This document shows, piece after piece, positions 33,796-42,442 of a DNA stretch of 64,000 nt (within the stretch, counting starts at the first letter, position 1; the number at the start of each line of letters is the position of its first letter). The stretch comes from Luteococcus sp038433155 (lineage in GTDB: Bacteria > Actinomycetota > Actinomycetes > Propionibacteriales > Propionibacteriaceae): positions 93,614 to 157,613 of the forward strand of contig NZ_JBCDMW010000023.1 of NCBI RefSeq assembly GCF_038433155.1. Reading direction: 5' to 3'. Below the pieces are notes generated by a model that searched no databases, was not told the DNA's origin, and saw only the letters and a list, made by a program, of their open reading frames with translations. Both the position numbers and the translations under genes were made by a program.

Positions 33796-34377
33796 TCAGG
33801 CGTCGGCCAACAACCGCGCCAGGGCAGCCAGGCCTTCCTGGACATAGTCGGCGGCGGGCCGCACCGCGCCCTCGACATACCAACTCTGGATCGCCGCGAT
33901 GAAGCCGTTGATGGTGGCCGCGGCAATGAAGCGCGCCTCGGCCTTGGATCCCTGCCCGGCCCCCGCCAGCAGTTCGGCCACCTGCTCGGTCACCTCGTTG
34001 AGGTAGACCGCGGCCGCCGCCTGCACTCCGCGGTGCCCCAGCCACAGCTCCATCCGGTACATCGTCTCATCACGCTCGTCCACGAAGTGACCTTGGCCAA
34101 TGGCCTCCAAGGCTTCGGAAACCGCCCGCAGGAAGGACGATCCGGCCTGCAACCGCTCCTGCAGGACGTCCAGGATCACGGCGTCGTACTCGTCGTGCAG
34201 AACCAGCCCCTCCTTGGTCCCGAAATAGCGATAGACGGTCGACGGGGAGACCTCGGAGGCCTCGGCCACCTGATCGACGGTGACCTGGTCGAAGCCGTGT
34301 TCCCGGAAGAGGGCGACGGCCTGCCGCTGGATGTTCCGCATTGCCGCGGCCTTCTTGCGCTGCCTCAAACCCGCCAT
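33796..34377 (-). CDS. TetR family repressor
   Basis: A 193-aa regulator divergent from an ABC exporter. The DNA-binding region contains AVALFREHGFDQVTVDQVAE and SEVSPSTVYRYFGTKEGLV. The ligand-binding part is helical. The ATG at 34377 is chosen because GGAGG lies 5 nt upstream; a GTG two codons earlier is possible. It most likely controls the exporter genes at 34457-36945 and itself. Its trigger is unknown. Confidence 0.93.
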   Translation of the reverse strand: MAGLRQRKKAAAMRNIQRQAVALFREHGFDQVTVDQVAEASEVSPSTVYRYFGTKEGLVLHDEYDAVILDVLQERLQAGSSFLRAVSEALEAIGQGHFVDERDETMYRMELWLGHRGVQAAAAVYLNEVTEQVAELLAGAGQGSKAEARFIAAATINGFIAAIQSWYVEGAVRPAADYVQEGLAALARLLADA

Positions 34378-34421
34378 GCCCACCTCCGCAGTGATCGAAC
34401 CCTGACAGTATGCCCCAAAAC

Positions 34422-34456
34422 CTGACAGTGACTCCCAGTTCGTCTACCCTGAACTC
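34422..34456 (+). promoter_or_regulatory. Leaderless promoter of the ABC exporter with repeat motifs
   Basis: CTGACA (34422-34427) and TACCCT (34445-34450) have a 17-bp spacer, and the ATG follows 6 nt after the -10. Within it, AGTTC and GAACT form a small dyad around the -10, and CCTGACAGT occurs twice (near 34401 and 34421). These are candidate TetR sites. Confidence 0.55.
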
Positions 34457-35377
34457 ATGAGACAGTCACTTTCAGTTGAGAGTTCCTCTCCGATTCTGGC
34501 GGAGGGGATCACGAAGAGTTTCGGCACCGTCCGGGCGCTTGCCGGGCTCGACCTGACGGTCCACCGGGGGGAGGTACACGGTTTCCTCGGCCCCAACGGG
34601 GCGGGCAAGTCCACCACCATCCGCGCCATCCTCGGTCAGCTGCGGCTGGACGCGGGGAGCCTCCGGTTGTTCGGGGAGGACCCCTGGCGGCACGGCCCCC
34701 GGCTGCACGAACGAATGGCCTACGTCCCCGGCGACACCGCCCTGTGGCCGAGCCTCAGCGGTGGCGAGTGCATTGACCTGATCGGGCGCCTGCAGGGTAG
34801 CCAGGACACCCGTCGCCGCGACGACCTGATCCAGCGCTTCGAGCTGGACCCGCGCCGCAAGGCCGGCACCTATTCCAAGGGCAACCGGCAGAAGGTGGCA
34901 CTGGTGGCGGCGCTGTCCACCCGCGCCGACCTGCTGCTGCTCGACGAGCCCACGTCGGGCCTGGACCCCGTCATGGAGGAGCGCTTCATCGAGACCGTTC
35001 GGGAGCTCGCCGACGAGGGACGCACCGTCCTGCTGAGCAGCCACATCATGGCCGAGGTGGAGCGGCTGTGCGACCGGGTGACCATCATCCGTGCTGGCCA
35101 GACCGTCATCACCGACACCCTGGATGCCCTGCGCGCCGGGGCCATGGTGCGGGTCGAGGCCGGCCTGGCCACGCCACTGCCCCACCACCTGGACCTGCCG
35201 GGCACCACCGAGCGGCAGACCAGTCACGACGGGCACCACGTCCGCCTCACCGTGCACCCGGATGGGGTGCTGGAGGTGGTGCGGACACTGACCGACCTTG
35301 CCCCCACGACGCTGACCGTCACCCCGGCCAGCCTCGACGAGCTGTTCTGGCAGCACTACGGCAAGGAGGAGAAGTGA
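34457..35377 (+). CDS. ABC exporter ATP-binding protein (DrrA/CcmA type)
   Basis: A 306-aa ATPase for the neighbouring ABC-2 type permease. It shows Walker A GPNGAGKST, a divergent signature YSKGNRQKVALVAAL, Walker B LLLLDEPTSGLD and the switch His in LSSHIMAEVERL. About 80 C-terminal residues form the accessory domain seen in antibiotic-exporter ATPases, ending in SLDELFWQHYG. The stop overlaps the permease start (GTGA). Confidence 0.94.
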   Translation: MRQSLSVESSSPILAEGITKSFGTVRALAGLDLTVHRGEVHGFLGPNGAGKSTTIRAILGQLRLDAGSLRLFGEDPWRHGPRLHERMAYVPGDTALWPSLSGGECIDLIGRLQGSQDTRRRDDLIQRFELDPRRKAGTYSKGNRQKVALVAALSTRADLLLLDEPTSGLDPVMEERFIETVRELADEGRTVLLSSHIMAEVERLCDRVTIIRAGQTVITDTLDALRAGAMVRVEAGLATPLPHHLDLPGTTERQTSHDGHHVRLTVHPDGVLEVVRTLTDLAPTTLTVTPASLDELFWQHYGKEEK

Positions 35378-36945
35378 CCACCGGACTGTGGCAGCTGGTG
35401 CGCCTGCAGTGGCGCACCTCACGGGGGATGCTGCTGGTGGCGCCGGCGCTGCTGGCCGCACTGGTGACGGCGGTGGCGGGGAGTATCGCGTCGCTCTACC
35501 CCCAGCAGGAGCAACGCGACGTCTATCGCCAGACCATGGGTGCTTCGCCCGCCGCGGCCGCCTTCAACGGCCGCGGCCATGACCTGGAGCACCTGGGTGG
35601 GATCGTGGCCTATGAGGTGGGCTTCATGGGCCAGCTCGCCCTGCCCATCATCGGATTGGTGATGGCCGTCCGGTTGACCCGACGGCTGGAGGATGCGGGC
35701 ATTCTGGAGCTGGTCACCTCCGGGCGGGTGGCGCGCACCGCGGTGCCACTGGCGGCTGCGTTGAGCAGCACCGGAGCCTGGCTCCTGTTCTGGGTGCTGA
35801 GCGCCGTGGGTCTTGTGGTGCAGGACTTCCCGACGTCGGGCAGTCTGCGCTACGCGACGGTGATGGCCCTGTTCGGGTTGGCCTTCAGCGCGGCGGGGCT
35901 GCTGTTGGGGCAGGCCGCTGCGACGGCGCGCAGCGCGACGGCGGCGGGGATGGCGCTCATCCTGACCGCCTTCCTGGTGCGGGCGGTGGTGGACGGCCGC
36001 AACACGTCGTGGACCTGGGCCTCCCCGATGGGCTGGGTGGCCGAGGCACACCCCTGGGGCGCGTGGCGTTGGTGGCCGGTGCTGGCCTTTGCCGCCCTGA
36101 CCTTGGCCCTGGCATCTGGTGCCGTCGGGCTGGCTGCGCGACGTGACCTCGGCGCCGGCCTGTTGGCTCCGCGGCCGGGCCGGCCGACGGCCGGTGGGCG
36201 GTTGGCCACACCGCTGGGTCTCGCCTGGCGGCTGGGAGCCGCCGGGCTGCTCGGCTGGGGCCTGGGAGCGGTGGCGTGGGCGGCGGCGATCGGCAGCATG
36301 TCGCAGGAGTTCGTCGACGTCGTCGAGGCCAATCCGAGCCTGGCCGAGGCCTTCGGCGGTGACGCGAACCGGTTGTCCGTCGTGCTCGCCCTGTTGTTGA
36401 CCCAGGTGATGGCGATGGCGGCCGGTCTTGGGCTGGTGCTGCGGCTGGGCGCCGAGGAGATTTCCGGCCGGATGGGCCTGCTGCATGCCGGCCGACTCCC
36501 TCGCCTGCGCTGGTGGCTCGCCTTCACCGGCCTGGCCCTGACAGGAAGCACGGCAGCCTCCGTGGCCTCGTCGGCGACGCTGGGACTGGTGCAGGCCCGG
36601 GTGATGGACCGCCCCGAGGTGGCCGACGACCCGCTGCGGGCCGCCGCCTGGTTGCTGGCGCCAACCCTGCTGGTGGTCGCCTTCGGCGCGCTGCTGGTGG
36701 CCGTCGCCCCGCGGTGGCGGGCGCTGGCCTGGCTGCCGGTGGCGTGGGTGGCGGTGGTGGGCATCGTGGGCGAGCCGCTGCGCCTGCCCGAGTGGGCCCG
36801 GGACCTGCCCCCGCTACACCTGGTGGGTCAGGTGCCGATGGAGGCCGCGTCGCGTCCGGCCACGACGGCCCTGGCCACGGCGGTGCTGGCGGCGTTGGCG
36901 GTTGGCCTGTGGGGGTCCGAGCGACGAGACCTGGCCCGCGGCTGA
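35374..36945 (+). CDS. ABC-2 type exporter permease (polyketide-antibiotic exporter-like)
   Basis: A 523-aa membrane subunit with about 12 hydrophobic spans in two halves. The GTG start at 35374 is fixed by the GTGA overlap with the ATPase gene; the open frame reads further upstream inside the ATPase gene and is rejected. Both halves share the pattern RLEDAGILELVTSGRVAR and LGAEEISGRMGLLHAGRLPR, an internal duplication typical of this exporter type, where the repeated E-x-G-x-L motif faces the ATPase. The substrate is unknown; the TetR neighbour suggests an antibiotic or toxic lipid. Confidence 0.88.
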   Translation: MTTGLWQLVRLQWRTSRGMLLVAPALLAALVTAVAGSIASLYPQQEQRDVYRQTMGASPAAAAFNGRGHDLEHLGGIVAYEVGFMGQLALPIIGLVMAVRLTRRLEDAGILELVTSGRVARTAVPLAAALSSTGAWLLFWVLSAVGLVVQDFPTSGSLRYATVMALFGLAFSAAGLLLGQAAATARSATAAGMALILTAFLVRAVVDGRNTSWTWASPMGWVAEAHPWGAWRWWPVLAFAALTLALASGAVGLAARRDLGAGLLAPRPGRPTAGGRLATPLGLAWRLGAAGLLGWGLGAVAWAAAIGSMSQEFVDVVEANPSLAEAFGGDANRLSVVLALLLTQVMAMAAGLGLVLRLGAEEISGRMGLLHAGRLPRLRWWLAFTGLALTGSTAASVASSATLGLVQARVMDRPEVADDPLRAAAWLLAPTLLVVAFGALLVAVAPRWRALAWLPVAWVAVVGIVGEPLRLPEWARDLPPLHLVGQVPMEAASRPATTALATAVLAALAVGLWGSERRDLARG

Positions 36946-36992
36946 GGGCGCCCGGAAGACCCTGGACGCACAGAAGACCCTGTACGCAAAGG

Positions 36993-37078
36993 GGTCCCCG
37001 CGCACCTGGAAGAGCTCACTTACCCTTGCTGTCTTTCGACCCTGGGGGAGTTGGGCGAGGTACCACCGCGCGGGGACC
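36993..37078 (-). ncRNA. ffs: Signal recognition particle RNA (short 4.5S type)
   Basis: On the minus strand the ends pair as GGTCCCCGCGC / GCGCGGGGACC. The apical part reads CCCCCAGGGTCGAAAGACAG followed by CAAGGGTAAGTG, matching domain IV of bacterial SRP RNA with a GAAA tetraloop and the asymmetric Ffh-binding loop. The length of about 86 nt is the short bacterial form. It is the only recognisable content of the gap 36946-37254 apart from its promoter. tRNA-Ser lies 2 kb away, a neighbourhood often seen in actinobacteria. Confidence 0.85.
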
Positions 37079-37086
37079 TTGGGTCT

Positions 37087-37116
37087 ACTTTAGCCCCGCG
37101 GCAGCCCCTGGACCAA
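37087..37116 (-). promoter_or_regulatory. Promoter of the SRP RNA
   Basis: On the minus strand, TTGGTC (37116-37111) and TAAAGT (37092-37087) have an 18-bp spacer. The start would fall at about 37079-37080, exactly at the 5' end of the RNA. Confidence 0.65.
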
Positions 37117-37254
37117 TCGCCGCACAGCGAGACGATCCGCCCGGGGAGGCAGACAACCCCGCTCATTTCGTGATATGGGGTCCGCGGCCGGGGTCTGGCC
37201 ACTAGCGTTTCCCCGCCGGGCCGAGGGGCCCTGGCCTCTTGGAAGGAGCCGCCC

Positions 37255-38688
37255 ATGAGCGAGCCAACACAGCATGAAGGGCACCTGCAACGTAGCCTCA
37301 GCAACCGTCACATCCAGTTGATCGCCATCGGTGGCGCGATTGGAACGGGCCTGTTCATGGGCTCCGGCAAGACCGTCCACGCCGCCGGGCCGTCGCTGGT
37401 ACTGGTCTACCTGATCATCGGCATCATGCTCTTCTTCGTGATGCGCGCCATGGGCGAACTGCTGCTGTTCAACCTGAAGTACAAGTCCTTCCAGGACTTC
37501 AGCGCCGACATGCTCGGCCCCTGGGCCGGCTTCTTCTCCGGCTGGACCTACTGGCTGTGCTGGGTGGTCACCGGCATGGCGGACCTGGTGGCCATCAGCG
37601 GCTACTGGGACTACTGGGTGCACAACAAGTCGCTGTCCGTCGGGCTGGCGTGCGCCGTGATGCTCGCCCTGCTGGGGCTCAACCTGCTGACGGTCAAGCT
37701 CTTCGGCGAGCTGGAGTTCTGGTTCGCACTGATCAAGGTGATCGCCATCCTGGTGCTGATCGTCGCCGCCCTCTACATGGTCGTCACGCACTTCAAGGCG
37801 CCCAACGGACAGGTGGCCGCGGTCAGCAACCTGTGGAGCCACGGCGGCTTCTTCCCGACGGGATTCAAGGGCTTCTTCGCGGCCTTCCAGATTGCCGTCT
37901 TCGCCTTCGTCGGCATCGAATTGGTGGGTACGACGTCGGCTGAGACCAAGGACCCGGAGAAGACGCTGCCCAAGGCCATCAACTCCATCCCCGTGCGCGT
38001 CATCTTCTTCTACGTCTTCGCGCTGCTGGCCATCATGATGGTGACCCCGTGGGATGAGGTGAACCCCGCCGTCAGCCCGTTTGTGAACCTGTTCGGCCTG
38101 ATCGGCCTGAGTGCCGCCGCGTCGGTGATGAACTTCGTGGTGCTGACCTCCGCGTCGAGCTCCTGCAATTCCGGCATCTACTCCACCTCGCGGATGCTCT
38201 ACGGCCTGGCGCACCGTGGGATGAGCCCAAAGCGCTTCGGCCGGCTGTCCGGCAATGGCGTGCCCGTCGCGGGCCTGGTGATGAGCGTCTCCCTGATCCT
38301 CACCGCCGTGCTGCTGATGCTCAGCGATTCCATCATGGGCGCTTTCACCGTGGTCACGACCATCTCCGCGGTGCTCTTCATCTTCGTCTGGGGCCTGATC
38401 CTGCTGAGCTACATGAAGTACCTCAAGCGCTTCCCCGAGGCGCATGCCAGAAGCATCTTCCCGATGCCCGGCGCCAGGTTCATGCCCCAGGTGGTGCTGG
38501 TCTTCTTCGCCTTCATCCTGGTGATCCTCACGCAGGAGAAGGACACCCTGCAGGCCCTGATGGTCACGCCGCTGTGGTTCATCCTGCTGGGGGTGGCATG
38601 GTTCTTCGGCCGCAAGCACGCGGCCCCGGATGCCGACGATCTCACCCCCGCCGAACTCTACGACGAGATCATCAACCACAAGCACTGA
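37255..38688 (+). CDS. cycA: Amino acid permease, CycA-like (D-serine/D-alanine/glycine)
   Basis: A 477-aa APC-superfamily transporter with 12 predicted helices. Long stretches match my memory of Escherichia coli CycA almost residue for residue, for example NRHIQLIAIGGAIGTGLFMG, FFVMRAMGELLL, FQIAVFAFVGIELVGTT and LVTPLWFI-type near the end. This supports uptake of D-alanine, D-serine and glycine in symport with protons. GGAAGGAG lies 7 nt before the ATG. It stands alone with its own terminator and faces away from the SRP RNA. Confidence 0.9.
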   Translation: MSEPTQHEGHLQRSLSNRHIQLIAIGGAIGTGLFMGSGKTVHAAGPSLVLVYLIIGIMLFFVMRAMGELLLFNLKYKSFQDFSADMLGPWAGFFSGWTYWLCWVVTGMADLVAISGYWDYWVHNKSLSVGLACAVMLALLGLNLLTVKLFGELEFWFALIKVIAILVLIVAALYMVVTHFKAPNGQVAAVSNLWSHGGFFPTGFKGFFAAFQIAVFAFVGIELVGTTSAETKDPEKTLPKAINSIPVRVIFFYVFALLAIMMVTPWDEVNPAVSPFVNLFGLIGLSAAASVMNFVVLTSASSSCNSGIYSTSRMLYGLAHRGMSPKRFGRLSGNGVPVAGLVMSVSLILTAVLLMLSDSIMGAFTVVTTISAVLFIFVWGLILLSYMKYLKRFPEAHARSIFPMPGARFMPQVVLVFFAFILVILTQEKDTLQALMVTPLWFILLGVAWFFGRKHAAPDADDLTPAELYDEIINHKH

Positions 38689-38708
38689 GCTGTCCTGGTT
38701 GTGGTCTG

Positions 38709-38739
38709 GGCCCCGTTCGCGCCTTGCGCGGGCGGGGCC
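38709..38739 (+). terminator. Terminator of cycA
   Basis: GGCCCCG / CGGGGCC with an inner CGCG/CGCG pair, 20 nt after the stop codon. Confidence 0.6.
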
Positions 38740-38809
38740 TTGGCATGCCTCCCACAATCACCCATTCGAGGGGATGCGCTCCCCCACCGCGAGGCTCTAA
38801 CGTCCTCCC

Positions 38810-39172
38810 ATGGGATTCCTGGAGAACAACAAGGTTCACGTGGGCGATGGCCCGCACGCACGGGTGAGCACGGCCGACTGGGCCGCCAACGCGAACGGCG
38901 GGGTCCATGGCGGCCTGATTGCCACTCTGGTGGACTCCACCATGGGCGAGGCGGTGCGCGAGGCGGTTGACGATGACGCGACGGTGGTGACAGTGCAGAT
39001 GACCGTCACCTACCTCAATGGTGCGGAGCCAGGCGACGAGCTTGAGGCCCGGGCCGAGGTACTGAAGACCTCGAAGGCCTTGGCTCTGGTATCCGCCGAG
39101 GTGACCCGCGTCGCCGACGGCCGGGACATCGCCCAGGCACAGGCCACCTTCGCAATCAGCCACAAGGACTGA
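38810..39172 (+). CDS. PaaI-type hotdog thioesterase
   Basis: A 120-aa protein with the hotdog signature ANGGVHGGLIATLVDSTMGE (Asn-Gly-x-x-His-Gly-Gly, with the Asp as likely catalytic residue), followed by TVQMTVTYLNGAEPGDELEA. It probably hydrolyses an acyl- or aryl-CoA thioester in the cytoplasm; the substrate is unknown. No strong ribosome binding site precedes the ATG. The gene is monocistronic in appearance. Confidence 0.88.
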   Translation: MGFLENNKVHVGDGPHARVSTADWAANANGGVHGGLIATLVDSTMGEAVREAVDDDATVVTVQMTVTYLNGAEPGDELEARAEVLKTSKALALVSAEVTRVADGRDIAQAQATFAISHKD

Positions 39173-39229
39173 CCCCGGCTCCGCGGCCCGATTGGCGACA
39201 AGGTGAACCGAACGTGTACGCTCTCCCAC

Positions 39230-39317
39230 GGAGGATTCGCCTAGAGGCCTATGGCGCTCGCTTGGAAAGCGGGTTGGGTTCACGCCCTCACGGGTTCAAA
39301 TCCCGTATCCTCCGCCA
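39230..39317 (+). tRNA. tRNA-Ser (GGA)
   Basis: A class II tRNA with acceptor stem GGAGGAT/ATCCTCC, anticodon stem CTCGC/GCGGG around TTGGAAA (anticodon GGA), a long variable arm and T arm GGTTCAAATCC. The discriminator is G, and CCA is encoded (39315-39317). A weak promoter may lie upstream (TTGGCG at 39192 and TACGCT at 39217). Confidence 0.95.
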
Positions 39318-39330
39318 TCCCTGACAAGGG

Positions 39331-39370
39331 GAAACGCCCCCGGCGAGCTTCTGGCTCCCGGGGGCGTTTC
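39331..39370 (+). terminator. Terminator of tRNA-Ser
   Basis: GAAACGCCCCCGG (39331-39343) pairs perfectly with CCGGGGGCGTTTC (39358-39370). Confidence 0.8.
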
Positions 39371-39432
39371 GCTCGGTCACACGTGGATGGCAGGCCCCCA
39401 CCGAGCCCGAGGATCCGTCCTAGATTGACTGC

Positions 39433-40047
39433 ATGACCTCCCCGCGACGAATCTCCGTGGTCCTGTTCGAGCGGTTCGAAGTGCTCGACGTCTTAGGGCC
39501 GGTGGAGCTGTTCAGCAAGGTCCCCGGGCTCCAGGTCGAGCACGTCGGCCCCGGCACCGGTCCGGTCCGCAGCGCCCAGGGCGTCCAGGTGATCGCGGAA
39601 ACCTCCTACCAGGAGCTGCAAGAACCCGACATCCTGCTGGTTCCCGGCGGCGCCGGCACCCGTCCGCTCGCCGCCGATCCGGACTTCCTGGGCTGGCTTG
39701 GCCGGACCGCCAAGAACTCACGTCTGGTGACCTCGGTCTGCACCGGCTCGGCCCTACTGGCAGCCGCGGGCGCGCTGGACGGCTACTGCGCCACCAGCAA
39801 CAAACTCGCCTTCGGTTGGGTCACCGGTTGCGGACCCGACGTCGACTGGCAGCCGCAGGCCCGCTGGGTGGCGGATCGGAACCGATGGACCTCGTCGGGC
39901 GTGGCCGCCGGGATGGACATGGCCCACGCCCTGATCCAGCATCTCCACGGCGCTGAGGCAGCGGACAACGCGGCCCGGATCGCCGAGTATGAACCCCACC
40001 GGGATTCGACGTGGGACCCCTTCGCCCAGATCTACGGGCTGTCCTGA
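39433..40047 (+). CDS. DJ-1/PfpI family protein
   Basis: A 204-aa class I glutamine-amidotransferase-like fold. FERFEVLDVLGPVELFS is the conserved N-terminal region with its Glu, and the nucleophile elbow is LVTSVCTGSALLA. The dyad-supporting region WTSSGVAAGMDMA follows. It resembles the isonitrile hydratase/ThiJ group and lacks the C-terminal AraC domain found in regulators of this family. Reaction is unknown. Its 3' end overlaps the convergent gene at 40032 by 16 bp. Confidence 0.88.
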   Translation: MTSPRRISVVLFERFEVLDVLGPVELFSKVPGLQVEHVGPGTGPVRSAQGVQVIAETSYQELQEPDILLVPGGAGTRPLAADPDFLGWLGRTAKNSRLVTSVCTGSALLAAAGALDGYCATSNKLAFGWVTGCGPDVDWQPQARWVADRNRWTSSGVAAGMDMAHALIQHLHGAEAADNAARIAEYEPHRDSTWDPFAQIYGLS

Positions 40048-40316
40048 CGGCAGGGACCGTGGGCCATGCTCCACACTCGCTGCGCCAACTCCCGGTACTG
40101 GCCCGGCTGCCCCACGTCGGCAGGCCCGAAGAACTGCACCATCACCTGGTGCATCAGGTCCTGAACGGCCCGCACCGACGTCGCCGCCGGTAGGCGACGG
40201 GCAATCTCCGTCGCCTCAATCTGGTACTCGTCGGGCGGCGCACCCGGACCGACCCCGGCCGGATCCAGCTCCCTCAGCCCGGCCGTCAGCAGCGCCCGAA
40301 CCTCATCCACGCTCAT
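40032..40316 (-). CDS. Small conserved-looking hypothetical protein, 94 aa
   Basis: No family recognised. The protein is mostly helical in appearance and acidic at the start (MSVDEVRALLTAGLRELDPA), with DEYQIEATEIARRL in the middle and QYRELAQRVWSM near the end. It has normal codon use for the region. It is convergent with the DJ-1 gene, overlapping its last 16 bp, and divergent from the transglutaminase-like gene. It may be a real cytosolic protein of the immunity/DUF1871-like size class, but that is only an impression. Confidence 0.6.
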   Translation of the reverse strand: MSVDEVRALLTAGLRELDPAGVGPGAPPDEYQIEATEIARRLPAATSVRAVQDLMHQVMVQFFGPADVGQPGQYRELAQRVWSMAHGPCRQDSP

Positions 40317-40405
40317 GCCGGAAAACTACCCGAGCAAGACATCGCAATGCGTTGCTGGCAGGAAAATGCCTGGCCAGGCCGGTGAAGCTCTCGTACCGTG
40401 GAGCC

Positions 40406-41368
40406 ATGACCAGCCCCGAAGCCGCCCTACGACAACTCGACGTGACCCTCGGGCCAGTGCTCCAGGGTGTCGGCTTCCAGCCCGCCCAGATCGGCGCCGA
40501 CGATCACACGGCCACCACCACCTACTGTGCCCCGCTGACCACCATCCGCACCAACTTCCCCGACCTGCCCGACGGTAGCGGCTATGAGGATGTGGACTTC
40601 CTCTGCTACGACGTGATTGTGGAGGTCCAGCAGGGCCGGCTGCGGGAGGTGCGCTGTGAGGGCATCGGCCTGGACGAGATGCTGATCGCCATCGGCCGTG
40701 ACGACGCCGCGGACCGCTATCAGGCCCAATTGGGCCAGCCGGCGAGTGAGGGCCGCGACGAGCTCACCGAGATGCTGCGCGCCGTGTTCAGCCACCGGAG
40801 TCCCGACCCGGACCCGCCGGCCAGCCGTCGCTTCCTGGCCTGGTCCTGGGTGATGGCCCACCACAACCAGGACGTGGCCGCGCTGCATGATCGGCTCACC
40901 GCCGACAGCCCGGACCAGCTGACCGCCGCCAAGAGGATCTATGAGTATGTGCGCGACGAGATCCGGCACTCCCTGGACCACGGGGACACCGCCGTGACGC
41001 TCACCGCCTATCAGGTGCTGGAGCAGGGCACTGGGCTCTGCTATGCCAAGTCGCACCTGGCCGCGGCGCTCTTTCGTCGCTCCGGGATCCCCGCGGGGCT
41101 GGCCTACCAGCTGATCGACGGCGACGACGGACCCGTCCTGCACGGGCTGGTCGCCATCCACGTCGACGGCGCGTGGCACCGGCTGGATGTCCGCGGCAAC
41201 AAGCCGGGCGTCGACGCCCAGTTCGACCTTGAGCGGGAGCGGCTGGCCTTCACCGGCGAGGGTGTGGCGGATCTGCCCGGCATCCACGCCGAACCCACGC
41301 TGAGCGTCGTGAACGCCCTGGTGGACGCCACCGATCTGCGCGAGGTCCGGCTGCCGTCGTCACTCTGA
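40406..41368 (+). CDS. Transglutaminase-like (cysteine protease fold) domain protein
   Basis: A 320-aa protein. Residues of about 1-140 form an N-terminal region of unknown type (LGPVLQGVGFQPAQIGADD onward). The transglutaminase-core domain follows, with AKRIYEYVRDEIRHSLD, the catalytic Cys in GTGLCYAKSHLAAALFR, His in VLHGLVAIHVDG and Asp in WHRLDVRGN. The triad is complete. It is a likely cysteine peptidase or amidase; the substrate is unknown. The ATG at 40406 is chosen because the frame upstream crosses the divergent gene and is low-quality. Confidence 0.82.
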   Translation: MTSPEAALRQLDVTLGPVLQGVGFQPAQIGADDHTATTTYCAPLTTIRTNFPDLPDGSGYEDVDFLCYDVIVEVQQGRLREVRCEGIGLDEMLIAIGRDDAADRYQAQLGQPASEGRDELTEMLRAVFSHRSPDPDPPASRRFLAWSWVMAHHNQDVAALHDRLTADSPDQLTAAKRIYEYVRDEIRHSLDHGDTAVTLTAYQVLEQGTGLCYAKSHLAAALFRRSGIPAGLAYQLIDGDDGPVLHGLVAIHVDGAWHRLDVRGNKPGVDAQFDLERERLAFTGEGVADLPGIHAEPTLSVVNALVDATDLREVRLPSSL

Positions 41369-41372
41369 GGAG

Positions 41373-41402
41373 CCCTCGACAGGCTCGGGCACCGTGGTTG
41401 GG
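41373..41402 (+). repeat. Copy of the dispersed repeat
   Basis: CCCTCGACAGGCTCGGG followed by CACCGTGGTTGGG, a full-length copy of the unit also seen at 42340 and 45623. It sits 4 nt after the transglutaminase gene stop. Confidence 0.8.
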
Positions 41403-41466
41403 TGAGCTTGGTCGCTCTGAATCAGACTCTTGACCCTGCCACCGTGTCAGACGCCACAGTGGAGCC

Positions 41467-42294
41467 ATGGCCGAGACCACGAAGCTCATGACGATCGGCG
41501 AGTTCAGTTCGCTGACCCGCCTGTCCGTCCGCATGCTGCGCCACTACGACGCCCACGGTGTCCTGGTGCCCGCCGCCATCGACCCGTGGACGGGCTACCG
41601 CCGCTACTCCCCGGAGCAACTGCGCGATGCCGCGGACATTCGCAACCTGCGCGACGTCGGCTTCGGCGTCTCCGCCATCTCAGCCCTCCTCGCCGCCCGC
41701 AGGACGCCGGCCTGGGCCAGCGCGCTGGAACTGCAGCGCCAGACCCTCGTCGACGAACAGCGCGCGGCCCAGAACCGGCTGGCCCTGATCACCACACTTC
41801 TCAGCCAAGGAGAGCCCAGCATGTCCATCACCGTCGATCGCACCACCGTCCCCGCCCAGACCGTCGTCGCCCTGCACGGCGTCGTACCCACCTATTCCGA
41901 CGAGGGCCAGCTGTGGCAGCAGTTCTTCCCGCTGCTGCAGGCCCAGGGCATCACCCCGATCGGCCCGTGCGGTGTCATCGAGCACTGCGAGGAGTACACC
42001 GAACACGACGTCGAGCTGTCGGTCTTCTTCCCCGTCGCGCCCGGCACCACGGCCGAGGCCCCGCTGCAGGTCCTGGAACTGCCCGAACGAGACTGCCTTG
42101 TCGCGCATGTCGCCGGGTCCTATGACCAGATCACCACCGCACACGATCTGATCAACAGCCGGCTGGCCACTGACGGCCTCACATTGCGCAGCGACGGCAG
42201 CCTGGCGGCCAAACCCTTCAACCACTATCTGGTGACACCGGACCAGGCGGCCCCGGAAGACCTCGTCACCGACGTTTTCCAGCCGGTCTGCTGA
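41467..42294 (+). CDS. MerR family regulator with GyrI-like effector domain
   Basis: A 275-aa regulator. The N-terminal MerR DNA-binding domain contains MTIGEFSSLTRLSVRMLRHY and GYRRYSPEQL. The coiled-coil dimer helix ends near residue 115. The C-terminal 155 residues are a GyrI-like (SRPBCC-type) effector-binding domain, as in BmrR/TipA-like multidrug sensors. The regulated genes are unclear; the three membrane paralogues just downstream are candidates by position only. The start at 41467 has GTGGAG upstream; ATG 41488 is an alternative. Confidence 0.9.
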   Translation: MAETTKLMTIGEFSSLTRLSVRMLRHYDAHGVLVPAAIDPWTGYRRYSPEQLRDAADIRNLRDVGFGVSAISALLAARRTPAWASALELQRQTLVDEQRAAQNRLALITTLLSQGEPSMSITVDRTTVPAQTVVALHGVVPTYSDEGQLWQQFFPLLQAQGITPIGPCGVIEHCEEYTEHDVELSVFFPVAPGTTAEAPLQVLELPERDCLVAHVAGSYDQITTAHDLINSRLATDGLTLRSDGSLAAKPFNHYLVTPDQAAPEDLVTDVFQPVC

Positions 42295-42305
42295 GAATGG
42301 CCCGT

Positions 42306-42337
42306 CCGGTGCGAGCGGAACCCCCCGCTCGCACCGG
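42306..42337 (+). terminator. Terminator of the MerR gene
   Basis: A 13-bp perfect stem CCGGTGCGAGCGG / CCGCTCGCACCGG, 11 nt after the stop codon. Confidence 0.75.
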
Positions 42338-42339
42338 GG

Positions 42340-42366
42340 CCCCTCGACAGGCTCGGGGATCGTGGG
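42340..42366 (+). repeat. Copy of the dispersed repeat
   Basis: CCCCTCGACAGGCTCGGGG followed by ATCGTGGG, directly behind the MerR terminator. Confidence 0.8.
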
Positions 42367-42442
42367 GACCAATCCAGCTCGGAGACCGCGGGGAGACGAC
42401 TGGCCCGGGGGCTGCGAACCCGGCTCCCACTACGGTGATCCC